64,000 nucleotides of DNA from assembly GCF_027270735.1 (NCBI RefSeq), contig NZ_JAPWIJ010000003.1, positions 496,001-560,000 on the forward strand, in the 5' to 3' direction. The notes below the pieces were generated by a model that ran no database searches, had not been told where the DNA came from, and saw only the letters and a list, made by a program, of their open reading frames with translations. Positions 27,486-35,597 of the stretch are shown piece by piece (position 1 is the first letter of the stretch; every line of letters starts with the position of its first letter). The translations under genes and the position numbers were made by a program. The DNA comes from Rhodococcus ruber (GTDB lineage: Bacteria > Actinomycetota > Actinomycetes > Mycobacteriales > Mycobacteriaceae).

Positions 27486-28952
27486 TCAGTGCAGGACGAT
27501 CGGTGCCGGTGCCCCCTCGCTCACGTGCTTGGTTCGGGGCAGGAAGAATGCGGGAACGAACGTGGCGACGATCAGAACCAAGGCAACCATGAAGGTGGTA
27601 CCGAAAGCTCTGGCCGAGATGTCGAACGCATCGGCCTGGTTGGTTGCGGTCAGTGCGGGCTTCTGCTGAGCGGTCAGCACCACCGACATCAGGGCGGTAC
27701 CGATCGAGCCGGCGGCCTGCTGAACGATGTTCATCAAGGTGGAGCCGCGAGCGACGGTTTCGTCGGTCAGTGTCTGCAAGGCCGCCGTCATGATCGGCAT
27801 CATCGTCGAACCGAGGCCGAGGCCCATGACGAACAGAGCACCGATCAGCAACGTGTAGGACGTGCTCGTACCCACCTGAGTGAACACTGCCATGCCCGCG
27901 GTGATGAGCACCATGCCCACGAGCACGATTCTGCCGGGGCCGGTCTTGTCGGCGATCACACCCGCTATCGGCATCGCGATCATCGCACCGATGCCCTGCG
28001 GGGCGAGCAGGAGCCCAGCGGACAGAGTCGATTCGCCGCGCAACAGGAAGTAACTCGGGAACAGCAGACCCGCGCCCATGAAGGCCACCATGAACAGCGT
28101 CGTGGTGATCACGGCTACGGACAGCGATCGGTTCCCGAACAATCGCAAATCGATCAGCGGGTGCTCCACACGGAGTGCGTGGAAGACGAACAGGACGATC
28201 AACACCAGGCCGACGAGGACCGGAGCCAGCACCTTCACAGCAAGCACGGTTTCGGTCTCGACGACCGAGGACGCGCCGTAGAGGAACAGTGCCAGACCCG
28301 GCGAAAGCATCAGCATGCCGCGGAAGTCGAAGGATTCGGACGGAGTCGGGTTGTCCTTGGGGAAGATAGCCACGGCAGCAACCAGCGCAACGATGCCGAT
28401 CGGCAGATTGATCAGGAAGATCCAGTGCCAGCTCGCTGCCTCGATCAACCAGCCGCCGAGGATGGGTCCTGCGATGGGACCGATGAGCATCGGAACACCC
28501 AGCACGGCCATCACCCGCCCGATGCGCTCGGGACCGGCAGCGCGGGTCATGATCGTCATGCCCAGTGGCATCAACATGCCGCCGCCGAGTCCCTGCAGCA
28601 CCCGGAACACGATGAGCGAGGTGATGTCCCAGGCGAAGCTGCACAGCACCGAACCGAGCACGAACAGCACGAGCGCGGTGATGTAGAGGCGTTTGGTTCC
28701 GAAACGATCGGCGGCCCACCCGGTCAGGGGTATGACGGTTGCCAGCGCGAGCGTGTAGCCCGTCATCGTCCACGCGGCGTTGGCGTACGTCGTGTCGAAC
28801 ACGTCGGTGAATGTCCGGAGAGCCACGCTGACGACAGTGACGTCGAGGATGGACATGATCGCGCCGAGTACCACGACGCCGGCGATTTTCAACAGCGCTC
28901 CGTCGAGCTTCTGCGGTGCATCGGTCGCCGCGGGCTTGCTCAGGTCGGTCAT
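27486..28952 (-). CDS. DHA2-family (14-helix) drug/proton MFS exporter
   Basis: 488-aa MFS protein with about 14 membrane helices. Family motifs: LDVTVVSVAL in helix 1 (DHA2 motif D1), GWAADRFGTKRLY (motif A) and GVPMLIGPIAGPILGG (antiporter motif C). It likely exports drugs or small molecules by proton exchange; substrate unknown. ATG 28952 is preceded by GGAGAAC on the minus strand. It interrupts the Rv3213c-Rv3214 neighbourhood of M. tuberculosis, so it looks like a lineage-specific insertion. No adjacent regulator. Confidence 0.9.
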   Translation of the reverse strand: MTDLSKPAATDAPQKLDGALLKIAGVVVLGAIMSILDVTVVSVALRTFTDVFDTTYANAAWTMTGYTLALATVIPLTGWAADRFGTKRLYITALVLFVLGSVLCSFAWDITSLIVFRVLQGLGGGMLMPLGMTIMTRAAGPERIGRVMAVLGVPMLIGPIAGPILGGWLIEAASWHWIFLINLPIGIVALVAAVAIFPKDNPTPSESFDFRGMLMLSPGLALFLYGASSVVETETVLAVKVLAPVLVGLVLIVLFVFHALRVEHPLIDLRLFGNRSLSVAVITTTLFMVAFMGAGLLFPSYFLLRGESTLSAGLLLAPQGIGAMIAMPIAGVIADKTGPGRIVLVGMVLITAGMAVFTQVGTSTSYTLLIGALFVMGLGLGSTMMPIMTAALQTLTDETVARGSTLMNIVQQAAGSIGTALMSVVLTAQQKPALTATNQADAFDISARAFGTTFMVALVLIVATFVPAFFLPRTKHVSEGAPAPIVLH

Positions 28953-29146
28953 TGTTCTCCAGATCGGTGATCGAAAGCTACGAGGCGTGCCGAGGCCGCG
29001 CGAAGGGGTCGGAACGCAGGCGCACGGCGGCAAAGATTCAAGTGAGGGTAACCGGCCGGTAGGTCTGTACTCAATGGAATTTTCGGACACATATCCAGGG
29101 TGCCTATGACAAAGGCCACATCACGGCTACGGGCATGATCGTGTCC

Positions 29147-29788
29147 ATGACCACACACGGCGGCGTCGAGGCCGGCAGAGTTGTCCTCCTACGGCACGGG
29201 GAGACCGAATGGGCCTTGGCCGGTAAACACACAGGAAGCACCGACGTCCCTCTCACGAGCGTCGGTGAACAACAGGCTGTCGACGCCGGCTCACTGCTGC
29301 AACTGCTGAAATTGCGCGATCCAATGGTGATCTCGAGCCCGAGGGAGCGCGCCCGTAGAACCGCCGACCTAGCAGGCCTGCATGTCGACCGAACGTGGGA
29401 TGCGTTGTCGGAGTGGGACTACGGGGAGTACGAGGGCATCACGTCGACGCAGATCCACGAGACGGTTCCGCATTGGACCGTGTGGACGCATCCCTGTCCC
29501 GGTGGAGAGTCGATCGGTGACATCGCCGTGCGGGTGGAGCTGGTGCTCTCGGTCGTCCTACCGCTGCTGAGTGACCGTGACGTCGTGTTGGTCGGTCACG
29601 GCCACTTCTCCCGCGCACTCATCGCCGGCTGGACCGAGGCTCCGATCACCGAGGGCAAGCGGTTTGCGCTCTCACCTGCTGCGTATTCGCTGCTCGGCTT
29701 CGAGCATTCGTTCCGCCAGCTCGTCGCCCACAACGTGCACCCTTCGATCCTGACCGCAGCGTCCGCTCGGAAGGAAGGCAGTCGATGA
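29147..29788 (+). CDS. Histidine phosphatase family protein (Gpm2/Rv3214-like)
   Basis: 213-aa member of the phosphoglycerate mutase/acid phosphatase superfamily. The phospho-accepting His is in LLRHGETEW, the second His in VGHGHFSR, and SSPRERARRTA holds the phosphate-binding Arg. The M. tuberculosis relative Rv3214 is recorded as an acid phosphatase rather than a glycolytic mutase, and the same is likely here. Its stop overlaps the next start by 4 bp (ATGA). Confidence 0.88.
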   Translation: MTTHGGVEAGRVVLLRHGETEWALAGKHTGSTDVPLTSVGEQQAVDAGSLLQLLKLRDPMVISSPRERARRTADLAGLHVDRTWDALSEWDYGEYEGITSTQIHETVPHWTVWTHPCPGGESIGDIAVRVELVLSVVLPLLSDRDVVLVGHGHFSRALIAGWTEAPITEGKRFALSPAAYSLLGFEHSFRQLVAHNVHPSILTAASARKEGSR

Positions 29789-30261
29789 TCCGCCGCGCCA
29801 CCGAGGCCGATGTTCCCGCTATCACCGGTTTGGTCCACGAGCTCGCTGCGTACGAGAAGTCGTCGTCTCTGTGCACCGTTCGTGACGAGCACCTTCGTTC
29901 TGCGCTGTTCGGCGAACGGCCGTCGGTGTTCGCGCACGTCGCCGAGCACGATGGCGTCGTGGTGGGGTGCGCACTCTGGTTCCTGAACTTCTCCACGTGG
30001 GACGGCGTCAACGGTATCTACCTGGAGGACCTCTACGTACAGCCCGCCGCACGGGGAGGAGGCTTCGGAAGAGGTTTGCTCGCCGCGTTGGCTGCCGAGT
30101 GCGTCGCCCACGATTACACGCGGTTGACCTGGTCGGTTCTGGACTGGAACACCCCGTCGATCGGCTTCTACCGATCTTTGGGTGCGCAGCCGCAGGACGA
30201 GTGGACCACGTTCCGGTTGACCGCGGATGCGTTGGCCGAGTTGGCCGCGACGGCGCGGTGA
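29785..30261 (+). CDS. GNAT-family N-acetyltransferase
   Basis: 158-aa acetyltransferase of the diamine/spermidine-acetyltransferase-like subgroup: IRRATEADVPAI start, YLEDLYVQPAARGGGFGRGLL acetyl-CoA loop (motif A), and WNTPSIGFYRSLGA near the end. Substrate unknown. It overlaps the phosphatase gene by 4 bp. In M. tuberculosis entC sits between these two genes; here it is absent. Confidence 0.9.
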   Translation: MIRRATEADVPAITGLVHELAAYEKSSSLCTVRDEHLRSALFGERPSVFAHVAEHDGVVVGCALWFLNFSTWDGVNGIYLEDLYVQPAARGGGFGRGLLAALAAECVAHDYTRLTWSVLDWNTPSIGFYRSLGAQPQDEWTTFRLTADALAELAATAR

Positions 30262-30271
30262 CGGTTCGGGT

Positions 30272-30703
30272 TCAGCCGAGCTCGTCGTCGACGTCGCTGT
30301 ATTCGGCAGCCATCCACCGCGATGAGGGCGGGCTGAACAGCAGAACGAGTACGCCGATCACCACGATGCCGAGAACGACGCCGTAGACGGTCTGGTGCGA
30401 TCCGGTCAACAACGACCAGACGACGGGCAGCAGCAGCAGCTGCACGACGGTGGCGATGGCCCTGCCCCAGCGTTTGCCGAGGATGAGTGCGACGCCCGCA
30501 GCCCCGACTCCGACACCCAGCACGCCGAACCACCCGGCGGTGCCGTACCCGTTGGCGACAGCGTTGTCTCCTTCGCCGGAGACCGCCCGAACGAGTAGAA
30601 CGAACGCGGCAATCAACGAGGCCGCACCTTGTGCTGCGACGAGGACCCCGGCAGATCGAAAGGTGGCCGGCGGACTGAGGTTCTCGGGTGTCGATGTGGG
30701 CAC
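30272..30703 (-). CDS. Small four-helix membrane protein (Rv3217c-like)
   Basis: 143-aa hydrophobic protein with about four membrane segments (around residues 17-40, 57-76, 82-100 and 107-125). A GKRWGR loop lies between helices 2 and 3, and the end is acidic. No recognised catalytic motif. It ends 10 bp from the convergent GNAT gene and is divergent from the lipid-kinase-like gene across the 34-bp repeats. Confidence 0.8.
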   Translation of the reverse strand: MPTSTPENLSPPATFRSAGVLVAAQGAASLIAAFVLLVRAVSGEGDNAVANGYGTAGWFGVLGVGVGAAGVALILGKRWGRAIATVVQLLLLPVVWSLLTGSHQTVYGVVLGIVVIGVLVLLFSPPSSRWMAAEYSDVDDELG

Positions 30704-30720
30704 GCGACCAGCCTAGGACC

Positions 30721-30815
30721 CGGGAGTGGAGCCTGCGGAACGACCCAGGCGAGGCGGGAGTGAAGCCTGCGGAACGACCCAGGCGAGGCGGGAGCGAGGC
30801 CTGCGGAACGACCCC
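30721..30815. repeat. 34-bp tandem repeat, about 2.5 copies plus a partial lead-in
   Basis: Copies of a unit beginning GCCTGCGGAACGACCCAGGC start at 30731, 30765 and 30799, exactly 34 bp apart. The third is cut after 17 bp and a partial half-copy precedes the first. The full copies differ at only two or three positions. The array fills the divergent promoter region of the two flanking genes. Confidence 0.9.
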
Positions 30816-30831
30816 GATAGTGTTGGTTCTC

Positions 30832-31785
30832 GTGCGTGCGCTGTTGATCGTGAACCCCAATGCGACTTCTACGACGGCTGCGGCTCGGGATCTGCTGGCC
30901 CATGCGTTGGCGAGTCGTGTTCGTGTCACTGTCGCGCAGACGACTCATCGCGACCATGCGTCGGAACTCGCGCGCAGTGCCCGTGAGGACGGCATGGGTC
31001 TGGTGATCGTTCACGGTGGTGACGGGACGGTCAACGAGGTGATCAACGGTTTGCTCGGGGTGCCGTTACCGACGTCGATGCAGGCGGTGACGATCGGGGC
31101 CATTCCGCCTATCGCCGTCGTTCCCGGCGGCAGTGCAAACGTGTTCGCGCGATCACTCGGTATCGCGGCAGATCCGGTGGCGGCGACGAATCAGTTGATC
31201 GACCTGCTCGATGCTCGAGCTCGGCGAACGATCGGGTTGGGCCACTGTGACAATCGCTGGTTCACGTTCAATGCGGGCATGGGTTTGGATGCCGATGTGT
31301 GCCGGGCGATCGATGCCGGCCGTAAGGACGGTAAGCCGGTGTCCGCGACGCGGTATCTGCGGTCGGCGGTACAGGAGTTCTTCAAGCACAAGCGTCGGCC
31401 GGCTCGGTTGACGGTGGAGGTTCCCGGGCAGAATTCCTTCGACGGGGTGCACTACGCATTCGTGTCGAATTCGAGTCCGTGGACCTATTTGAACGAGCGG
31501 CCTGTGCACACCAATCCCGGCACGGGTTTCGATTCGGGTCTCGGTGTGTTCGCGATGCGTTCGACCGCCCTGTTCCCCACGCTTCGGGTGTCGCGGCAGT
31601 TGTTGGCCAAGGGAGCAGAACCCAAGTCGCGCAAGCTGATTCGGATCGACGACGTTCCGAGTGTCCGCATTTCCTCCACGGAGCCCGTCGGCTTGCAAAT
31701 GGATGGGGACTACCTGGGCGAGCGCACGGAGGCCGAGTTCTTCGCCACACCCGATGCGCTGGAAGTAGTCGCTCCGACCAGGTGA
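30832..31785 (+). CDS. Diacylglycerol/sphingosine-kinase-family protein (Rv3218-like)
   Basis: 317-aa protein of the DAGK catalytic family. It has VNPNATSTT near the start, the nucleotide loop VHGGDGTVNEVINGLLG and VPGGSANVFARSLG, then a C-terminal beta-sandwich. Such enzymes phosphorylate diacylglycerol or related lipids at the membrane; the substrate here is unknown. GTG 30832 fits the family N-terminus. The frame stays open upstream through the tandem repeats, but that part is unlikely to be coding. Confidence 0.9.
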   Translation: MRALLIVNPNATSTTAAARDLLAHALASRVRVTVAQTTHRDHASELARSAREDGMGLVIVHGGDGTVNEVINGLLGVPLPTSMQAVTIGAIPPIAVVPGGSANVFARSLGIAADPVAATNQLIDLLDARARRTIGLGHCDNRWFTFNAGMGLDADVCRAIDAGRKDGKPVSATRYLRSAVQEFFKHKRRPARLTVEVPGQNSFDGVHYAFVSNSSPWTYLNERPVHTNPGTGFDSGLGVFAMRSTALFPTLRVSRQLLAKGAEPKSRKLIRIDDVPSVRISSTEPVGLQMDGDYLGERTEAEFFATPDALEVVAPTR

Positions 31786-31902
31786 TTCGCGGTCGTTCCT
31801 CGTACACAGGGATGCCCGAAGGGCAGTTTCCTGCGAAAAGACGAGCGAAATCCGGCCGCTCGGGGTACAAAGGAGCGCAGAAGGCTAAAGCGAGCCTAAC
31901 AG

Positions 31903-31918
31903 AGTGAGCTTGACCACG
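31903..31918. promoter_or_regulatory. Weak CRP-like site upstream of whiB1
   Basis: GTGA-N6-CCAC, one base off the palindromic half-site pattern GTGA-N6-TCAC. It lies 49 bp (centre to centre) upstream of the stronger site. In M. tuberculosis whiB1 has two sites for the CRP protein Rv3676, so a second weak site is expected by analogy. Confidence 0.4.
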
Positions 31919-31951
31919 GTCACGCGCGTATCCCTTGACTTCACCTGAGTT

Positions 31952-31967
31952 CGTGAAAGCATTCACA
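31952..31967. promoter_or_regulatory. CRP-like binding site upstream of whiB1
   Basis: CGTGAAAGCATTCACA matches the CRP consensus TGTGA-N6-TCACA at nine of ten defined bases. Its centre is about 92 bp upstream of the whiB1 ATG. A -35-like TTGACT (31935-31940) is close by. Likely bound by the CRP/GlxR-type regulator. Confidence 0.7.
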
Positions 31968-32051
31968 AGCAACAGTGCGGAAACATTGGTTACCCACTCG
32001 TGAACAGAAGAGAAACGAAACGGCGCTTCGGCGCCCGGTAAGGAGCAGAGG

Positions 32052-32306
32052 ATGGACTGGCGCCACAAGGCAATTTGTCGCGATGAAGATCCGGAACTAT
32101 TTTTCCCGGTGGGAAACAGTGGTCCGGCGCTCGCGCAGATCGCCGATGCCAAAGTCGTCTGTACTCGGTGCCCCGTCACCGCTGAATGCCTGTCCTGGGC
32201 ACTCGAATCCGGCCAGGATGCAGGAGTATGGGGCGCAATGAGTGAAGACGAGCGCCGTGCACTCAAGCGACGCAACGCACGTACGCGCGCACGTAGCTCC
32301 GTCTAG
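32052..32306 (+). CDS. whiB1: WhiB1, iron-sulfur transcription factor
   Basis: 84-aa Wbl protein. Four cysteines (C9, C37, C40, C46) in the C-x27-C-x2-C-x5-C pattern bind a [4Fe-4S] cluster that senses nitric oxide. The GVWGAM turn and basic C-terminus (RRALKRRNARTRAR) bind sigma factor region 4 and DNA. It is essential in mycobacteria. ATG follows AAGGAG at a good distance. CRP-like sites lie upstream and a terminator follows. Position matches Rv3219. Confidence 0.97.
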   Translation: MDWRHKAICRDEDPELFFPVGNSGPALAQIADAKVVCTRCPVTAECLSWALESGQDAGVWGAMSEDERRALKRRNARTRARSSV

Positions 32307-32328
32307 GACGCACTACACGACAACGCGG

Positions 32329-32366
32329 AAAAGCCCGGTACTCGCTCACGCGATCACCGGGCTTTT
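32329..32366. terminator. Bidirectional intrinsic terminator
   Basis: Perfect 11-bp arms AAAAGCCCGGT and ACCGGGCTTTT with a 16-base loop, so each strand ends in a T-run after a GC stem. It lies between convergent whiB1 and pdtaS and can serve both. Confidence 0.9.
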
Positions 32367-32418
32367 CTGTGTCCTGTGGGATCCGGACAACGTAACGCAC
32401 TGTTCATCGAGCCTTCCA

Positions 32419-33897
32419 TCATGGTCTCGGAATGCGTCGTCCCAATGGAACCCTGAGCATCGCGTCCGTCCCCCCGCTCGCTGCGGGATGAAGGCCGAGC
32501 GATCCGTTCAGCTCCACCGACACCAAAGTGCGGACGATCTGTAGACCGAGCCCGTCCGAGCGCTCGAGCGAGAACCCGCTCGGCAGCCCACGCCCGTCGT
32601 CGTGGATGACCACATCCAGCCATTTCGCGGAGCGGTCGGCGCTGATTCTCACCACCCCGGCAGATCCGGCGTCGAAACCGTGCTCCATCGCGTTCTGTAC
32701 CAATTCGGTCAGCACCATCACCAGCGGTGTTGCTCGCTCTGCCGAGAAGACCCCGAGCTTGCCTTCGCGTGCCACCCGGACCCGCGGATTGACGGTCGCG
32801 ATGTCGAGCATTATCGGCACCAAGCGGTCGACGATCTCGTCGAGGTCGACCTCCTCGTCCACCGACATGGACAACATTTCGTGCACCACGGCGATGGACG
32901 TCACCCGACGGACCGATTCTGCCAGCGCTGTACGTGCTTCCTCGTTCTCCAGTCGGCGAGACTGCAGCCGGAGCAGGGCCGCGACGGTCTGCAGGTTGTT
33001 CTTCACCCGATGATGGATCTCCCGAATGGTCGCGTCCTTGCTGAGCAGCGCACGATCGCGTCGCTTCACCTCGGTGACATCACGGACGAGCACCGCAGCA
33101 CCTGCCGACCGCCCACGGGGCTGAAGCGCCAGAGTGCGCACGAGGACGGTGGCACCGCGGGCATCGACCTCCATACGATGGCCCACATTGCCACTGAGGG
33201 ACGACCGAATGTGGTCGGCAACCTCCTGTGAGTCGAACGGGTCGGTGACCAGCGATCGAGTGACCGACGCAAGGTCTCGACCGGACAATTCCGTCGTCAG
33301 TCCCATCCGGTGGTAGGCCGAAAGCGCGTTGGGGCTCGCATAGTCCACCCGTCCCTCGGTGTCCACGCGAATGAAGCCGTCGCCTGCTCGGGGAGACGAG
33401 TTCACGTCGGTGCGCTCCTCCGGTGTGGGAAACGTCCCCTCGCTGATCATCAGACACAGGTCGTCGGCGCACTCGCGGTAGGCAACCTCGAGCGCACTGG
33501 GCGGTCGAAGCTGGGCGGGGCTGGTGTCGCGCGTGAGCACCGCGATCACGTGCTCGCCGCAGCGCACCGGAATGCTCTCGCTTCGCGTCAGGACGCCTCC
33601 CTGCACGATCTCCTGCTGCTGCAGCGCAATCATCACATCCGGATGCTCGGACTCCGAGATCGCCGTACCCACGATGTCGTGCGTGAACACCGTCGGCGCG
33701 GTCGTGGGCCGGCACTGAGCAACACACAGCACGTCGGCGGTTCCGCTGGACACGTCGTCCGTACCGACCCACAACAACACGTCCGCGAACGAGAGATCGG
33801 CCAACAGCTGCCACTCCCCCACGACACGTTGCAGGTGGTCGACTGCAACGCCGGGGAGGTCGGTGTGTTCGGCCAGCAGGTCACTGAGGGTCGACAC
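32419..33897 (-). CDS. pdtaS: PdtaS, cytosolic sensor histidine kinase
   Basis: 492-aa kinase without membrane segments. Order: N-terminal GAF-like domain (about 1-150), PAS domain (about 170-275, FIRVDTEGRVDYASPNAL), HisKA_2 with the phospho-His in EIHHRVKNNLQT (H295/H296), and HATPase (N404 in ELVQNAMEHGF, then DDGRGLP). In mycobacteria it phosphorylates PdtaR, an RNA-binding antiterminator linked to nutrient, copper and NO signals. The pdtaR gene is not adjacent here, which is also normal. Position matches Rv3220c. Confidence 0.94.
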   Translation of the reverse strand: MSTLSDLLAEHTDLPGVAVDHLQRVVGEWQLLADLSFADVLLWVGTDDVSSGTADVLCVAQCRPTTAPTVFTHDIVGTAISESEHPDVMIALQQQEIVQGGVLTRSESIPVRCGEHVIAVLTRDTSPAQLRPPSALEVAYRECADDLCLMISEGTFPTPEERTDVNSSPRAGDGFIRVDTEGRVDYASPNALSAYHRMGLTTELSGRDLASVTRSLVTDPFDSQEVADHIRSSLSGNVGHRMEVDARGATVLVRTLALQPRGRSAGAAVLVRDVTEVKRRDRALLSKDATIREIHHRVKNNLQTVAALLRLQSRRLENEEARTALAESVRRVTSIAVVHEMLSMSVDEEVDLDEIVDRLVPIMLDIATVNPRVRVAREGKLGVFSAERATPLVMVLTELVQNAMEHGFDAGSAGVVRISADRSAKWLDVVIHDDGRGLPSGFSLERSDGLGLQIVRTLVSVELNGSLGLHPAASGGTDAMLRVPLGRRIPRP

Positions 33898-33918
33898 GAG
33901 TACTCGGTCGGCCGTGGC

Positions 33919-34134
33919 TCAGGACACGACGGCGATGAGGTCGCCCTGTTGAATGACGTCTCCGACTGCCACGTCCACGGACGTGACCGTGCCCGCCGTC
34001 TCGGCCAGCACCGGAATTTCCATCTTCATCGACTCCAGGATGACCAGAGTGTCACCCACCTCGACTGCGTCGCCTCGGGCCACGACCACCTGAAACACCG
34101 TGGACACCATCTCCGCGCGAACGTCCTCGGACAT
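33919..34134 (-). CDS. Small biotinyl/lipoyl-domain protein (TB7.3-like)
   Basis: 71-aa protein that is only a biotinyl domain. ESMKMEIPV carries the acceptor Lys in the canonical MKM context, flanked by glycine turns (VGDTLVI, VGDVIQQGDLIAVV). In M. tuberculosis Rv3221c is a biotinylated protein of unclear partner. It could carry CO2 for a carboxylase encoded elsewhere. It lies 21 bp before pdtaS on the same strand and is divergent from bL37. Confidence 0.9.
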   Translation of the reverse strand: MSEDVRAEMVSTVFQVVVARGDAVEVGDTLVILESMKMEIPVLAETAGTVTSVDVAVGDVIQQGDLIAVVS

Positions 34135-34253
34135 CGGCGAACCCCTCTCTCACGTCACCACGAACCGCGCTGGACACCCACCGGAGACCAGGCCCGTCAC
34201 AGTAAGCCAATCACACGTGGGAGACTGTAGTGAACAAACGAGAGGAGCCCATC

Positions 34254-34328
34254 ATGGGAAAGCGTGGACGTAAGAAGCGTGCTCGTAAGGGCAACAAGGC
34301 CAACCACGGCAAACGTCCGAACAGCTGA
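34254..34328 (+). CDS. Ribosomal protein bL37 (24 residues)
   Basis: A 24-codon gene (MGKRGRKKRARK... ending ANHGKRPNS) with AGAGGAG six bases upstream of the ATG. It is extremely basic and matches, from memory, the tiny actinobacterial 50S protein bL37 seen in Mycobacterium smegmatis ribosome structures. In relatives it also sits near the anti-sigma gene of SigH. A strong terminator follows. It is below the length cut-off of most gene finders. Confidence 0.87.
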   Translation: MGKRGRKKRARKGNKANHGKRPNS

Positions 34329-34346
34329 CGGTTTGCCACAAGCCGC

Positions 34347-34380
34347 GAGGGGCCGAGAAGCAGATGCTTCTCGGCCCCTC
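34347..34380. terminator. Bidirectional hairpin between bL37 and rshA
   Basis: Perfect 16-bp arms (GAGGGGCCGAGAAGCA and its complement) with a 2-base spacer. It lies between convergent bL37 and rshA; no T-run follows. Confidence 0.88.
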
Positions 34381-34431
34381 GTCGTCGGGTGGGTCCGTCG
34401 CTAGGTGGGCCGTTGTTCGCCCTGCCTTCGG

Positions 34432-34728
34432 CTACTCGGAGTCGGTCTGCCGAGTGAGAACAGTCCGGCGGATCTCGACGCTCAGTCGTTCGCGGAGACC
34501 GGCCGGTGCCTGGTCTCCTCCACATTTGCGCGAGATCAGTCTCTTGACCTTTTCTTCGATTCCATAGGCCTCGAAGCACGACCCGCACTCGTCGATGTGC
34601 TTCTGCAGGCGCGTCCGGCTGGCCTCGTCGCACTCGTTGTCGAGCATGATCCACACATCCGCGATGACCGCCGAGCAGTCGAGTCGCTCGAACTGCTCGT
34701 CTCCGTCGGTGTTTCCGGTGCCCGTCAC
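34432..34728 (-). CDS. rshA: RshA, zinc anti-sigma factor of SigH
   Basis: 98-aa ZAS-type anti-sigma factor. The redox switch HIDECGSC (H44, C48, C51, an H-x3-C-x2-C motif) binds zinc and releases SigH on disulfide stress; C18, C33 and C69 are further cysteines. Its ATG overlaps the sigH stop by 4 bp, so the two are made in coupled amounts. Position matches Rv3221A. Confidence 0.95.
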   Translation of the reverse strand: MTGTGNTDGDEQFERLDCSAVIADVWIMLDNECDEASRTRLQKHIDECGSCFEAYGIEEKVKRLISRKCGGDQAPAGLRERLSVEIRRTVLTRQTDSE

Positions 34729-35507
34729 TGGACTACCTCCTGCTCGTGCCGGTCGACTGCGCCGTCCCGGTTGAATCCGCGCTCACGTGCCACATCGGCC
34801 AGCAGTCCTCGAAGTTGTTTCCGTCCGCGATGCAGCCGCGACATCACCGTTCCGATGGGAGTTCCCATGATCTCGGCGATCTCCTTGTACGGAAAGCCTT
34901 CGACGTCGGCGTAGTAGACGGCCATCCGAAACTCTTCGGGAAGGGACTGCAATGCCGCTTTGATGTCGTCGTCCGGCAACGCGTCCAGCGCCTCCACCTC
35001 GGCGGAGCGCAGTCCTGTCGACGTGTGCTCGGCGGTCGCAGCGAGCTGCCAGTCGCTGATCTCGTCGGTGGGGTACTGAGCGGGCTGGCGCTGCTTCTTG
35101 CGGTAGGAGTTGATGTAGGTATTGGTGAGGATCCGGTACAGCCAGGCCTTCAGGTTCGTACCCTCACGGAACGACCGGAAAGCCGAGTAGGCCTTCACGA
35201 ACGTCTCCTGAACCAGGTCCTCGGCGTCGGCAGGGTTCCGCGTCATCCGCAACGCCGCGCCGTAGAGCTGATCGAGCATCGGCAGCGCGTCGCGCTCGAA
35301 GCGCTCGGTCAACTGCACACCGGTCTCGGCTGCCCTCTGCTCCGCGATCGCCTTCTCGTCGTCTACTGGAGCGACGGGATTGCTGGCTTCTGTCACGCTG
35401 ATCCCTTCGATAGCTTCCACCGCCCAGGCTACCGCGCCCGAAGTCGACTTCTGCGAAGAGATCACCCCCTTCAATGCCAGGGGACGTCCCGCGGTCAGCA
35501 CTGCCAT
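34725..35507 (-). CDS. sigH: SigH, ECF sigma factor for oxidative and heat stress
   Basis: 260-aa group 4 sigma factor. Region 2 ([40 protein letters not shown]) and region 4 ([39 protein letters not shown]) are intact. In relatives it drives thioredoxin, heat-shock and sigE/sigB genes. ATG 35507 has GGAAGGA seven bases upstream and lies about 35 bp after a SigH-type promoter. A downstream GTG (35396) would give the shorter form seen in M. tuberculosis. Overlaps rshA by 4 bp. Confidence 0.95.
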   Translation of the reverse strand: MAVLTAGRPLALKGVISSQKSTSGAVAWAVEAIEGISVTEASNPVAPVDDEKAIAEQRAAETGVQLTERFERDALPMLDQLYGAALRMTRNPADAEDLVQETFVKAYSAFRSFREGTNLKAWLYRILTNTYINSYRKKQRQPAQYPTDEISDWQLAATAEHTSTGLRSAEVEALDALPDDDIKAALQSLPEEFRMAVYYADVEGFPYKEIAEIMGTPIGTVMSRLHRGRKQLRGLLADVARERGFNRDGAVDRHEQEVVQ

Positions 35508-35547
35508 TCGTCATTCCTTCCGCCTGCATCCGTATCTGTGGTTACAC

Positions 35548-35574
35548 AACACAGGTCGGCACCGCCGTGTTCCC
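35548..35574 (-). promoter_or_regulatory. SigH-type autoregulatory promoter
   Basis: On the minus strand GGGAACA, 17 bp, GTT fits the SigH consensus GGAAYA-N16-18-GTT. It ends about 40 bp before the sigH ATG, so transcription would start close to 35541 and leave a short leader with the ribosome site. This implies positive self-control, as in mycobacteria. Confidence 0.75.
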
Positions 35575-35597
35575 GCGCCGGAACTAGAGTTCAGCGA

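Noticed and set aside
30688..30831. Upstream extension of the lipid-kinase-like protein through the 34-bp repeats
   Set aside because: The family N-terminus begins at the GTG at 30832; the extension only translates the tandem repeats.
31813..31825. TGCCC-GAA-GGGCA hairpin after the lipid-kinase-like gene as a terminator
   Set aside because: Only a 5-bp stem with a 3-base loop and a short T-run; could be chance.
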